The notes below the pieces were generated by a model. That model saw nothing but the letters and a program-made list of their open reading frames with translations, was not told where the DNA came from and searched no databases. Positions 56,223 through 64,000 of a stretch of 64,000 nucleotides of DNA are shown in pieces; within the stretch, counting starts at the first letter, position 1, and each line of letters opens with the position of its first letter. Made by a program: the position numbers and the translations under genes. The DNA comes from JBBEAM01 sp040882845 (GTDB taxonomy: Bacteria > Pseudomonadota > Alphaproteobacteria > Kiloniellales > DSM-21159). The stretch lies in assembly GCA_040882845.1 (NCBI GenBank), contig JBBEAM010000007.1:930001-994000 (forward strand). The letters are read 5' to 3'.

Positions 56223-58514
56223 TTGTCTGCGCAAGCCGAAACCACTGCCGGCCGCGAGGTCCTTTCCGACACCCGCGGCGGTGCCGATGACCCGGCGAGG
56301 GTAGGGGACCAAAGCAACATCTATCGCCGTTTCTACGTCTGGGCCCAGCGTGTTCACTTCGAGCGTCGCCTGGCGATCGCCCTGCTGATCGCGGCGATTC
56401 TCTCCGGCAGCGCGACCTTTGCGGCGATGACCGGCTACCTGCCGCGCGCCGGCTCGCCGAAGTACATCCTCCTGCTGCTCAATCTCGATCTGATCCTGCT
56501 GCTCGGTCTCGGCGCGCTGGTGGCGCGGCGTTTGGTGGTTTTCTGGATGGCGCGCAAGCGCGGCGTCGCCGGCGCCCGGCTGCATGCCCGCATCACAGGC
56601 CTGTTTGCCATCGTCGCGGTGATTCCGACGATCGTCGTCGCCGCCTTCTCGGTGATTCTCTTCGACTTCGGCCTGCAGGGCTGGTTCAACGAGCGGGTCA
56701 GCACGGCGGTCAAGGAATCCCTGGTGGTCGCCCAGGCCTATCTGGAGGAGCACCGCAACACCATCAACGCCGATATCGTGGCGATGGCCCAGGACGTGAA
56801 CCGCGAGGGTGGCCAGCTGCAGTACAACCCGCAGCGCTTCAATCAGTTCGTCTCCACCCAGGCGGCGTTGCGCGCCTTGACAGAGGCGATCATCTTCGAC
56901 GAGTCGGGGCGGGTGCTGGCCAGGGCCGATTTCTCGCTGCTGATGAACTTCGATCCGCGGGTGCCCGACTGGGCCATGGAGCGCGCCAAACAGGGCGAGG
57001 CGGTGATCCTGACCGCGCCGACCGAGGACCGGGTGCGTGCGCTGGTCCGGCTCGACTCGCTGCCCAACGCCTATCTCTATGTCGGCCGGCTGATCGATCC
57101 GCGCGTGCTGAACCACATGGACCGCACGGCGGACGCAGTGCAGCTCTACGAGGCGATCGAGGAGCAGCGCTCCGGCATGATCACCTCCTTCGCACTGGTC
57201 TTCATTGTCGTCGCGCTGCTGCTGCTGTTCGCCGCGGTCTGGGTCGGTCTCGCCTTCGCCACGCAGCTGACCCGCCCGATCGGCGACCTGATCTCCGCCG
57301 CCGAACGGGTCGGCAAGGGAGACCTCGAAGCGCGGGTCGTCATCCAGGACGACTCCGACGAGCTCGGCACGCTGTCACACAGCTTCAACCGCATGACGGA
57401 GGAGCTGCAGCACCAGCAGGCGGCGCTGATCGAAGCCAACGAACAGATCGAGGAGCGGCATCGCTTCATCCAGGCGGTACTCGGCGGCGTTTCGGCCGGC
57501 GTCATCGGCCTCGATCAGCATGGCAAGGTGACGCTGCCGAACCGCTCGGCCTGCGCGCTGCTGTCGATCAGCGAGCAGAAGCTGCGCGGCCAGCACATCG
57601 GCGAAGTCTCGCCGGATATGGCCGACCTGGTGGACGCGGCGCGGGCGCGCCCCTTCCGGGTACATCAGCATCAGGTCGGCCTGGTCCGGCAGGACGGCAC
57701 CCAGGCCGTTCTGCTGGTGCGGGTGACCGCAGAGAAAAGCGGCACGGCGATCATTGGCTATGTCGTCACTTTCGACGACGTAACCGAGCTGATCTCAGCC
57801 CAGCGCAAGGCCGCCTGGGCGGACGTGGCGCGCCGCATCGCCCACGAAATCAAGAACCCGCTGACGCCAATCCAGCTTTCGGCGGAGCGGCTGCGCCGCA
57901 AGTACCTGCCGCGCATCACAGAAGACAGAGAGGCCTTCGAGGTCTGCACCGACACCATTATCCGCCAGGTCGGCGACATCCGCGCCATGGTCGACGAATT
58001 CTCCGCTTTCGCGCGGATGCCGACCCCAAGGATGGAGGAACACGACCTGGGGCAGCTTGTTACCCAGGCGCTGCAGCTCCAGCAGCAGGGACAGGGGGAC
58101 ATTGCCTACACCCTCGATCTGCCGGAGAAGCGTGTGACTCTCTCCTGCGATGAGGCGCAAATCGGGCGCGCCATGACCAACCTGCTGCAGAATGCGGCGG
58201 ACGCCATCGAAGGCCGCAAGGAGATCGAAGGCGAGGCTGCCCCGCGCGGCGAGGTCAGCCTGCGCGTCTATGAAGAGCAGGGGGACGTTTTGGTCGAGAT
58301 TTCCGATAACGGCCGGGGGCTGCCTAAGTCGGAGCGGCATCGCCTGACCGAGCCCTACGTGACGACCCGCGAGCGCGGCACCGGTCTCGGCCTCGCGATC
58401 GTCAAGAAGATCATGGAAGACCACGGCGGAGATATTGCCCTCGGCGACCGCGACGGCGGCGGCGCGACGGTACGCCTCATCTTTCCGGCCCAAGGCGAGA
58501 CGGCAGGAGCGTAA
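56223..58514 (+). CDS. ntrY: Sensor histidine kinase NtrY
   Basis: Membrane kinase of the NtrY-NtrX pair, linked in relatives to nitrogen use, redox or envelope control. 763 residues: three to four N-terminal helices (about 43-65, 82-103, 120-145 and 318-342) with a periplasmic region between, a HAMP domain (about 345-395), a PAS domain (about 408-510), an H-box RRIAHEIKNPLTPIQLSAER, and an HATPase domain with LLQNAADAIEG and GTGLGLAIV. The start is TTG at 56223 after a 54-base gap from ntrC; GAGAG is the only Shine-Dalgarno-like element, so the start is somewhat uncertain. Confidence 0.94.
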   Translation: MSAQAETTAGREVLSDTRGGADDPARVGDQSNIYRRFYVWAQRVHFERRLAIALLIAAILSGSATFAAMTGYLPRAGSPKYILLLLNLDLILLLGLGALVARRLVVFWMARKRGVAGARLHARITGLFAIVAVIPTIVVAAFSVILFDFGLQGWFNERVSTAVKESLVVAQAYLEEHRNTINADIVAMAQDVNREGGQLQYNPQRFNQFVSTQAALRALTEAIIFDESGRVLARADFSLLMNFDPRVPDWAMERAKQGEAVILTAPTEDRVRALVRLDSLPNAYLYVGRLIDPRVLNHMDRTADAVQLYEAIEEQRSGMITSFALVFIVVALLLLFAAVWVGLAFATQLTRPIGDLISAAERVGKGDLEARVVIQDDSDELGTLSHSFNRMTEELQHQQAALIEANEQIEERHRFIQAVLGGVSAGVIGLDQHGKVTLPNRSACALLSISEQKLRGQHIGEVSPDMADLVDAARARPFRVHQHQVGLVRQDGTQAVLLVRVTAEKSGTAIIGYVVTFDDVTELISAQRKAAWADVARRIAHEIKNPLTPIQLSAERLRRKYLPRITEDREAFEVCTDTIIRQVGDIRAMVDEFSAFARMPTPRMEEHDLGQLVTQALQLQQQGQGDIAYTLDLPEKRVTLSCDEAQIGRAMTNLLQNAADAIEGRKEIEGEAAPRGEVSLRVYEEQGDVLVEISDNGRGLPKSERHRLTEPYVTTRERGTGLGLAIVKKIMEDHGGDIALGDRDGGGATVRLIFPAQGETAGA

Positions 58515-58520
58515 CAAGGC

Positions 58521-59900
58521 ATGGCGCGGGAAATACTGATCGTCGACGACGAAGCGGACATCCGCATGCTGATCTGCGGGATCCTGGAGGACGAGGGCTA
58601 TGCAACGCGCGGAGTCGGCGACAGCGACGCGGTTTTCGAGGCCCTGAAATCCCGCCGTCCCTCCCTGATCGTCCTCGATATCTGGCTGCAGAACTCTCCC
58701 CTGGACGGCATGGAGATCCTGCAGAGCCTGAAGGAGGACTATTCTTCGATCCCCGTGGTGATGATCTCGGGTCATGGCAATATCGAGACCGCGGTCAATG
58801 CGATCAAGCTCGGCGCCTACGACTTCATCGAAAAACCCTTCAAGTCGGATCACCTGCTGCTGACCGTCGCGCGGGCTGTCGAGACGGCTGAGCTGCGCCG
58901 CGAGAACGAGGAGCTGCGGCTGCGCAGCGGGCGGGAAAGCGCCTTCATCGGCGTCTCGGCCTGCGCCAACGCCGTGCGCCAGTCGATCGCCAAGGTGGCG
59001 CCGACCGGCAGCCGGGTGCTGATCACCGGACCTGCCGGCACGGGAAAGGAGGTCGCGGCGCGTCAGCTGCACGTGCAGTCGCGGCGTTCCAGCGGGCCGC
59101 TGGTGATCCTGAACTGCGCGACCATGCATCCCGACCGCATGGAGGTCGAACTCTTCGGCACGGAAGGCGGCAGCGGCGAGGAGGGGCCGCTGATCGGCAC
59201 CTTCGAACGCGCCGATAACGGCACGCTTCTGCTCGACGAGGTTGCCGACATGCCGCTGGAAACCCAGGGCAAGATCGTGCGGGTGTTGCAGGAACAGACC
59301 TTCACCCGGGTCGGCGGCAACCACAGCGTTCAGGTCGATGTCCGCGTGATCGCCTCGACCAATCGGGATCTTGCCGCCTTGATCGAACAGGGCAGCTTCC
59401 GCGAAGACCTCTTCTACCGGCTCAGCGTTGTGCCGATTCAGGTGCCGGCCCTGCGCGAGCGGCGCGACGACATCCCCGTGCTGGCCGAGCATTTCATGGC
59501 GCTGTCCTCCGAGGCCGCCGGGGTTCCCGCGCGCGGCATCAGCGACGACGCCATCGCCGCGCTGCAGGCCTATGATTGGCCGGGGAACGTCCGGCAGCTG
59601 CGCAACGTCGTCGATTGGCTGCTGATCATGGGGCAGGGCGAGCAGGGCGATACCATCCGCGCCGAGCATCTTCCCTCCGAGATCAGTTCGATCTCGGTGC
59701 GCGCGCTGGGGAACGGAGACGAGGAGATCATGGCGCTGAAGCTGCGCGAGGCCAGGTTGGTGTTCGAGCGCCGCTACCTGGAAGCCCAGATCTCGCGTTT
59801 CGGCGGCAATGTCTCCAAAACCGCCGACTTCGTCGGCATGGAGCGCTCCGCCCTGCACCGCAAGCTGAAATCGCTAGGAGTCAACTATGGCGAGCGTTAG
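58521..59900 (+). CDS. ntrX: Response regulator NtrX, AAA+ type without a GAFTGA loop
   Basis: Partner of NtrY. The 459-residue protein has a receiver domain with Asp53 (SLIVLDIWLQ), an AAA+ domain with Walker A GPAGTGKE (170-177) and Walker B GTLLLDEVADM, and a Fis-type C-terminal helix-turn-helix (GNVSKTADFVGMERSALHRK). Where sigma-54 activators have GAFTGA, this protein reads LFGTEGGSGEEGPLIGTFE (211-229), so direct sigma-54 activation is unlikely. I recall that other alphaproteobacterial NtrX proteins also deviate here. It starts 6 bases after ntrY. Confidence 0.95.
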   Translation: MAREILIVDDEADIRMLICGILEDEGYATRGVGDSDAVFEALKSRRPSLIVLDIWLQNSPLDGMEILQSLKEDYSSIPVVMISGHGNIETAVNAIKLGAYDFIEKPFKSDHLLLTVARAVETAELRRENEELRLRSGRESAFIGVSACANAVRQSIAKVAPTGSRVLITGPAGTGKEVAARQLHVQSRRSSGPLVILNCATMHPDRMEVELFGTEGGSGEEGPLIGTFERADNGTLLLDEVADMPLETQGKIVRVLQEQTFTRVGGNHSVQVDVRVIASTNRDLAALIEQGSFREDLFYRLSVVPIQVPALRERRDDIPVLAEHFMALSSEAAGVPARGISDDAIAALQAYDWPGNVRQLRNVVDWLLIMGQGEQGDTIRAEHLPSEISSISVRALGNGDEEIMALKLREARLVFERRYLEAQISRFGGNVSKTADFVGMERSALHRKLKSLGVNYGER

Positions 59901-59942
59901 GCTCGGCTTCGGTTTCGCCCTGCCGAATAGGATCCATCCGTC

Positions 59943-61319
59943 GTGAAGGTCATCGTCTGCGGCGCCGGGCAGGTCGGCTTCAACATCTCGCGCTATCTCG
60001 CGGGGGAGGACGCCGACGTTACGGTGATCGACCAGAACCCTCTGCTGATCCAGAAGATCACCGATTCCCTCGATGTCGGCGGCGTGATCGGATTCGCCTC
60101 CCATCCCAACGTGCTGGAGCAGGCCGGCGCCCGCGATGCCGACATGGTGATCGCGGTGACCTATGCCGACGAGGTCAACATGGTCGCCTGTCAGGTCTGC
60201 CACTCGCTGTTCGAGGTGCCGACCAAGATCGCGCGGATCCGCAACCAGAGCTATCTCGATCCGCTGTGGTCGGACCTCTTCAGCCGCGATCATCTGCCGA
60301 TCGACGTGATCATCTCGCCAGAGATGGAGGTCGCCAAGGCGATCGCCCGGCGGCTGGAGATTCCCGGCGCCTTCGACGCGATCTCCCTGGCCGACGGCAA
60401 GATCAGCCTGATCGGCGTGCACATCACCGAAGAAACGCCGCTGATCAACACCCCGCTGCGGCAGCTCACCGAGCTCTTCCCGGATCTGCACCTGCTGATC
60501 TGCGGCATCAAGCGCGACGGCCAGGGTATGGCGCCGCACGGCGACGAGGAGCTGCGTCCCGGCGACGACGTCTATTTCGTCTGCGAGTCCTCGCATCTGG
60601 AGCGGGCCATGGCCTCTTTCGGCCACGAGGAGAAGGAGGCCCGCCGCGTCATCCTGGTCGGCGGCGGCAACATCGGCCTCAGTCTCGCCCAAGCCCTCGA
60701 GGCGCGGCGTCACCACGTCAATCTCAAGGTGATAGAGGTCGGCAAGGCGCGCGCCGAGTTCGTCGCCCAGACCCTGGAGCGCTCGGTCGTGATTCACGGC
60801 GACGCCCTCGACGTCGACGTGCTGACCGAGGCCAACGTGGCCCTGACCGACACCGTGGTGGCGGTCTCCAACGACGACGAGGTCAACATCATGGCCTCGC
60901 TGCTGGCCAAGCGCTACGGCTGCAAGCGCGCGGTGACGCTGGTCAACAGCAACTCCTACAACGCCCTGATGAACGACCTCGGCATCGACACCGTGGTCAG
61001 TCCTCGCGCCATCACCGTCTCGACGATCCTGCAGCATGTACGCCGGGGCCGGATCCGCTCGGTCCACTCCCTGGCCGAGGACATCGGCGAGGTGATCGAG
61101 GCCGAGGCCCTGGAAACCTCCAGCCTGGTCGGCGTGCCGCTGCGCGAGGCGCCGGTGCCCGCCGGAGTCATGATCGGCGCCCTGGTGCGCGACCACAACG
61201 TCATCATCCCGCGCGGCGATACCGTGATCCGCGCCGGGGACCTGGTGATCCTCTTCGCCGCGACGGGGGCGAGCAAGAAGGTCGAGAAGCTGTTCTCGGT
61301 CAAACTGGAATTCTTTTAG
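59943..61319 (+). CDS. trkA: Trk system potassium uptake regulator TrkA
   Basis: Cytoplasmic NAD(H)-binding subunit gating TrkH potassium channels. The 458-residue protein has two RCK_N Rossmann units (VIVCGAGQVGFNISRYLAG at the start and VILVGGGNIGLSLAQAL near residue 237), each followed by an RCK_C domain. The start GTG at 59943 gives VKVIVCGAGQVG, the normal TrkA beginning. No trkH is in the window. Its place between ntrX and the dat-hfq group is conserved in related genera. Confidence 0.95.
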   Translation: MKVIVCGAGQVGFNISRYLAGEDADVTVIDQNPLLIQKITDSLDVGGVIGFASHPNVLEQAGARDADMVIAVTYADEVNMVACQVCHSLFEVPTKIARIRNQSYLDPLWSDLFSRDHLPIDVIISPEMEVAKAIARRLEIPGAFDAISLADGKISLIGVHITEETPLINTPLRQLTELFPDLHLLICGIKRDGQGMAPHGDEELRPGDDVYFVCESSHLERAMASFGHEEKEARRVILVGGGNIGLSLAQALEARRHHVNLKVIEVGKARAEFVAQTLERSVVIHGDALDVDVLTEANVALTDTVVAVSNDDEVNIMASLLAKRYGCKRAVTLVNSNSYNALMNDLGIDTVVSPRAITVSTILQHVRRGRIRSVHSLAEDIGEVIEAEALETSSLVGVPLREAPVPAGVMIGALVRDHNVIIPRGDTVIRAGDLVILFAATGASKKVEKLFSVKLEFF

Positions 61320-61328
61320 GAGCGCCGC

Positions 61329-62201
61329 ATGCCGCGCATCGCCTACGTCAATGGCCGCTACCTGCCGCACGGCCAGGCCGCCGTGCACATCGAGGACCGG
61401 GGCTATCAGTTCTCCGACGGTGTTTACGAAGTAACTCCGGTCAGTGAGGGCAGGCTGATCGATGAGGACCTGCATCTCGATCGCCTGGAGCGCTCCCTGC
61501 GCGAGCTGCGCATCGCCATGCCGGCGAGCCGCGCCGCGATCAAGCTGGTCAGCCAGCAGGTGATCCGCCGGAACCGCCTGACCAACGGCTTCGTCTATAT
61601 CCAGGTCACCCGCGGCGTGGCGCCGCGCGACCACAAGTTCCCCAAGGCGGCGACCCCGGCCCTGGTGATGACGGCCCGTCAGATGAAGCCGATCGCCGAG
61701 GAGGCCCTCGACAAGGGCATCTCCGTGATCACTATTCCGGATATCCGCTGGAAGCGCCGCGACATCAAATCGGTCTCGCTGCTGCCCAACTGCCTCGGAA
61801 AGCAGCAGGCCTATGAGCAGGGCGCGGCCGAAGCCTGGATGGTAGACGAGGAGGGGCAGGTGACCGAAGGCACCTCGACCAACGCCTGGATCGTCACAAA
61901 GGACAACAAGATCGTCACCCGCCCGGCCAGCCACGACATCCTCAACGGCATCACCCGGATGTCGCTGCTACGCGCCGCGCGCGAGCACGGGCTGGACTAC
62001 GAGGAGCGCGCCTTCTCCGTCGCCGAGGCGCTGGAAGCCAAGGAGGCCTTCATCACCTCCAGCTCGAACTTCGTCATGCCGGTGACCCGCATCGACGATA
62101 CCGTCATCGGCAACGGTCAGGCCGGGGAGTTCTCCCTCGATCTGCGCGCAAAATACAAGCGGCTGGTGGTCGACGGAGCGCCCGTTTCCGCGCATGCCTG
62201 A
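61329..62201 (+). CDS. dat: D-amino acid transaminase (class IV aminotransferase)
   Basis: PLP enzyme predicted to interconvert D-alanine and D-glutamate with 2-oxo acids, supplying peptidoglycan precursors. The 290-residue protein shows the class IV pattern: YVNGRYLPHGQAAVHIEDRG, YIQVTRGVAPRDHKFP, the PLP-lysine region WKRRDIKSVSLLPNCLGKQQ, and the phosphate-binding EGTSTNAWIV...GITRMSLL. The RRDIKSVSLLPN form favours the D-amino acid over the branched-chain branch. It starts 9 bases after trkA and overlaps the HAD gene by 8. Confidence 0.9.
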   Translation: MPRIAYVNGRYLPHGQAAVHIEDRGYQFSDGVYEVTPVSEGRLIDEDLHLDRLERSLRELRIAMPASRAAIKLVSQQVIRRNRLTNGFVYIQVTRGVAPRDHKFPKAATPALVMTARQMKPIAEEALDKGISVITIPDIRWKRRDIKSVSLLPNCLGKQQAYEQGAAEAWMVDEEGQVTEGTSTNAWIVTKDNKIVTRPASHDILNGITRMSLLRAAREHGLDYEERAFSVAEALEAKEAFITSSSNFVMPVTRIDDTVIGNGQAGEFSLDLRAKYKRLVVDGAPVSAHA

Positions 62202-62865
62202 AGCCGAGCTGCCAGCCCCCCGGGCGATCCTCTTCGACTGGGACAACACCCTGGTCGATACCTGGCGAACCATTCATCACGCGCTCGGAGTCACCTTCGA
62301 AGCGATGGGCGAGACGCCCTGGACCCTGGATGAGGTGCGGCTCAGGGTCCGTGCCTCGGCGCGCGATGCCTTTCCGGCCCTGTTCGGCGCCCGCGCGGAG
62401 GAAGCCACCAGAATTTTCTTCGCCACCTACGAGCGCGACCACCTCGACAAGCTCGCTCCGCTGCCGGGTTCGGCGGAGATGCTCGCAGGCCTTGCGGCCC
62501 TCGATCTGCGGCTCGGCGTGGTCAGCAACAAGATGGGCCGGCTGCTGCGCAAGGAGGCGGCGCATCTCGGCTGGGACCGACATTTCCAGGGTGTGGTGGG
62601 CGCCAACGACGCCGCCGCCGACAAGCCCTCTGCGGCGCCGGTCAAGCTGGCTCTTGCGGGCAGCGGATTGGAGCTCGGCCCCGAGATCTGGTTCGTCGGC
62701 GATACCGACATCGACATGCTCTGCGCCGCACAGGCCGGTTGCACGCGGATTCTGCTGCGCCCGGATTCTCCCGCAGTCGATGAGTTCCCCGGTCACGAAC
62801 CTCAGGTCTATCTCCCGGCCTGCAGCGATCTCTCTGACTTGGTTGTGGAAAAATTGCGACTATGA
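62194..62865 (+). CDS. HAD-family hydrolase, phosphoglycolate phosphatase-like
   Basis: Predicted phosphatase of 223 residues, substrate unknown. The HAD motifs are complete: motif I FDWDNTLVDTW, with both catalytic aspartates (the family norm is DxDxT), motif II VVSNK, motif III Lys in DKPSAAPV, and motif IV VGDTDIDMLCAAQAG. A helical cap follows motif I. The start ATG at 62194 lies inside the dat coding end, so the two are coupled. A phosphoglycolate phosphatase role is only one possibility. Confidence 0.85.
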   Translation: MPEAELPAPRAILFDWDNTLVDTWRTIHHALGVTFEAMGETPWTLDEVRLRVRASARDAFPALFGARAEEATRIFFATYERDHLDKLAPLPGSAEMLAGLAALDLRLGVVSNKMGRLLRKEAAHLGWDRHFQGVVGANDAAADKPSAAPVKLALAGSGLELGPEIWFVGDTDIDMLCAAQAGCTRILLRPDSPAVDEFPGHEPQVYLPACSDLSDLVVEKLRL

Positions 62866-62999
62866 AGCATTCTAATTTCAGCCGCGCCTTGAGGTCGGGC
62901 TCTGGCATGCCCATCTCAAATGTTATACCTTCGGGTACAGCCCACCCGGACGAACGACAAGGTTCGAGATAAGCGTCCGGAGACAATAAGGAAGGAAGA

Positions 63000-63287
63000 A
63001 TGGGGGACCAACCTATGGCCGGCGAAAAATCACAGAATGTCCAAGACGTCTTTCTCAACAACATCCGCAAGAACAAAGTCCCCGTCACGGTGTTCCTGGT
63101 GAACGGCGTGAAACTGCAGGGCATTGTCACCTGGTTCGACAACTTCTGCGTGCTGCTGCGGCGCGATGCGCATTCGCAGCTGGTCTACAAGCATGCGATC
63201 TCGACGGTGATGCCCGCGCATCCTCTGCAGCTCTTCGAGCCTGCGGCGGCGGACAAGGACGCCGAGACCGAAGCGGCCGCAACCTAA
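63000..63287 (+). CDS. hfq: RNA chaperone Hfq
   Basis: Hexameric Sm-like protein that pairs small RNAs with mRNAs. The 95-residue protein has the Sm1 region KVPVTVFLVNGVKLQGIVT, the distal/proximal motif FDNFCVLLRRDAHSQLVYKH (Sm2 has YKHAIST in place of the enteric YKHAIST consensus, so intact), and a short acidic tail. The ATG at 63000 has a strong GGAAGGA; a second ATG at 63015 (MAGEKSQNVQ) is closer to the usual start. The 134-base gap upstream (62866-62999) holds a CGGGT/ACCCG hairpin and presumably the promoter. Confidence 0.96.
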   Translation: MGDQPMAGEKSQNVQDVFLNNIRKNKVPVTVFLVNGVKLQGIVTWFDNFCVLLRRDAHSQLVYKHAISTVMPAHPLQLFEPAAADKDAETEAAAT

Positions 63288-63299
63288 GATCAGGCGCGA

Positions 63300-64000
63300 T
63301 TGACCACTTTTTCCAAAGACCGCGAGACTCTTGCCGGGCAGCCCCGCAAAGGCGGCCCCGACCACGAGTACACCGGCCCGGAGGTCTGGCGTGCCCTGGT
63401 CCTGCATCCCGATCTGCAGCGCGGAAGCGATTCGCGTGCCGCGGACTCGCGGCTGGAGGAAGCGGTCGGCCTGGCTTTGGCGATCGAACTCGAAGTCGTC
63501 TGGCAGGAATCCCTGCGCCTGACCAAGCCGAAGGCGGCGACGCTGTTCGGCGGCGGCGTTGTCGAGCGTATCGCCGGCGTCATCAAGGCCGAGGAAATAA
63601 GCATCGCCGTGGTCGACAGCGATCTCAGCCCGGTGCAGCAACGCAACCTGGAGAAGGCCTGGGACTGCAAGGTCATCGACCGCACCGGCCTGATCCTCGA
63701 GATTTTCGGCGCGCGCGCCAAGACCCACGAGGGCCGCCTGCAGGTCGAGCTCGCGGCGCTGAACTATCAGCGCTCCCGGCTGGTGCGCTCCTGGACCCAT
63801 CTTGAGCGGCAGCGCGGCGGCGCCGGCTTCATGGGCGGCCCGGGCGAACGCCAGATCGAGCTGGACCGCCGCCTGATCGACGAACGGATCATCCGCATCA
63901 AGTCCGACCTGAAGCAGGTGGCGCGGACCCGCGGCCTGCACCGCGAGGCCCGGCAAAGGGTGCCTTACCCGGTGGTGGCCCTGGTCGGCTACACCAATGC
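63300..64000 (+). CDS. hflX: GTPase HflX, N-terminal part (runs off the window)
   Basis: Ribosome-associated GTPase involved in rescuing or splitting stalled ribosomes. The first 233 codons are present. The N-terminal HflX domain includes TLFGGGVVERIAGVIK, the glycine-rich signature GGAGFMGGPGERQIELDRR, and the coiled helices after it; the window ends within the G1 P-loop (VALVGYTNA). The start is taken as TTG at 63300, 13 bases after hfq, with a weak ribosome binding site; no ATG is in frame nearby. The hfq-hflX pairing is widespread in proteobacteria. Confidence 0.92.
   Translation, partial: MTTFSKDRETLAGQPRKGGPDHEYTGPEVWRALVLHPDLQRGSDSRAADSRLEEAVGLALAIELEVVWQESLRLTKPKAATLFGGGVVERIAGVIKAEEISIAVVDSDLSPVQQRNLEKAWDCKVIDRTGLILEIFGARAKTHEGRLQVELAALNYQRSRLVRSWTHLERQRGGAGFMGGPGERQIELDRRLIDERIIRIKSDLKQVARTRGLHREARQRVPYPVVALVGYTN

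Noticed and set aside
62900..62999. tRNA-like GGTTCGAG ahead of hfq
   Set aside because: No acceptor stem, D-arm or anticodon arm could be folded around it; the match to the T-loop is by chance.

Overview
This is GC-rich DNA of a free-living alphaproteobacterium, most likely a Rhodospirillales-type lineage. The clues are the gene order (dusB-ntrB-ntrC-ntrY-ntrX-trkA-...-hfq-hflX; pdhA-pdhB-pdhC-lpd-lipA; rpsB-tsf-pyrH-frr-uppS-cdsA-dxr-rseP-bamA), a fused ispDF, a lipoyl domain on the pyruvate dehydrogenase E1 beta subunit, and an alphaproteobacterial SOS box (GTTC-N7-GTTC) on the lexA promoter. The species cannot be fixed from the sequence alone. No rRNA, tRNA, CRISPR, prophage or insertion sequence was recognised. 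Coding density is very high; the longest stretch without a gene is about 250 bases (148-396). Ten Ns at 37105-37114 mark an assembly gap.

Layout. 1-4114: a truncated purine-type permease facing out of the window, then proS, the lipoprotein-releasing transporter (lolC/lolD) and a SleB-like cell wall hydrolase. 4176-7658: dnaE. 7682-17636: the translation, isoprenoid and envelope block rpsB-tsf-pyrH-frr-uppS-cdsA-dxr-rseP-bamA, followed by skp and fabZ, where the lpxD, lpxA and lpxB genes usually found beside them are absent. 18825-20518: gloA, an AraC-type regulator and a DksA-like protein. 20579-26411: gltA, gltX, comEC, lexA. 26602-35653: moeA, moaC and the trp genes, with trpE separated from trpG by a gene on the other strand, then a PpiD-type foldase. 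35850-42638: tpiA, secG, pyrG, kdsA, a DinB-family protein, eno, a GNAT protein and an FtsB/DivIC-like protein. 42825-49632: pyruvate dehydrogenase complex, lipoate synthase and a COQ10/RatA-like protein. 49633-52488 (minus): CPBP protease, pncC, pgpA, ispDF. 52613-64000: dusB, two nitrogen-type two-component systems, trkA, a D-amino acid transaminase, a HAD phosphatase, hfq and the start of hflX.

Functional threads. UppS, CdsA, Dxr, IspDF and PgpA supply isoprenoid and phospholipid precursors. LolCD, BamA, Skp, PpiD, RseP and KdsA serve the outer membrane. Enolase and TpiA feed the Pdh complex, whose E2 and E1 beta carry lipoyl arms matured by the adjacent LipA, and citrate synthase takes the acetyl-CoA. 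NtrBC/NtrYX and Hfq are global regulators.

Most of the window is conserved housekeeping sequence and I did not find a clearly new multi-gene system. The observations most worth following are: six GANTC (CcrM-type) sites packed in 99 bases ahead of the ftsB-like gene; a promoter plus three-way-junction leader before rpsB; the missing lpx genes; a lysine-rich histone-H1-like N-terminal tail on PdhA; a 19-base perfect palindrome resembling paired DnaA boxes just before dnaE; and a 47-base identical stretch shared by the lipoyl domains of pdhB and pdhC.
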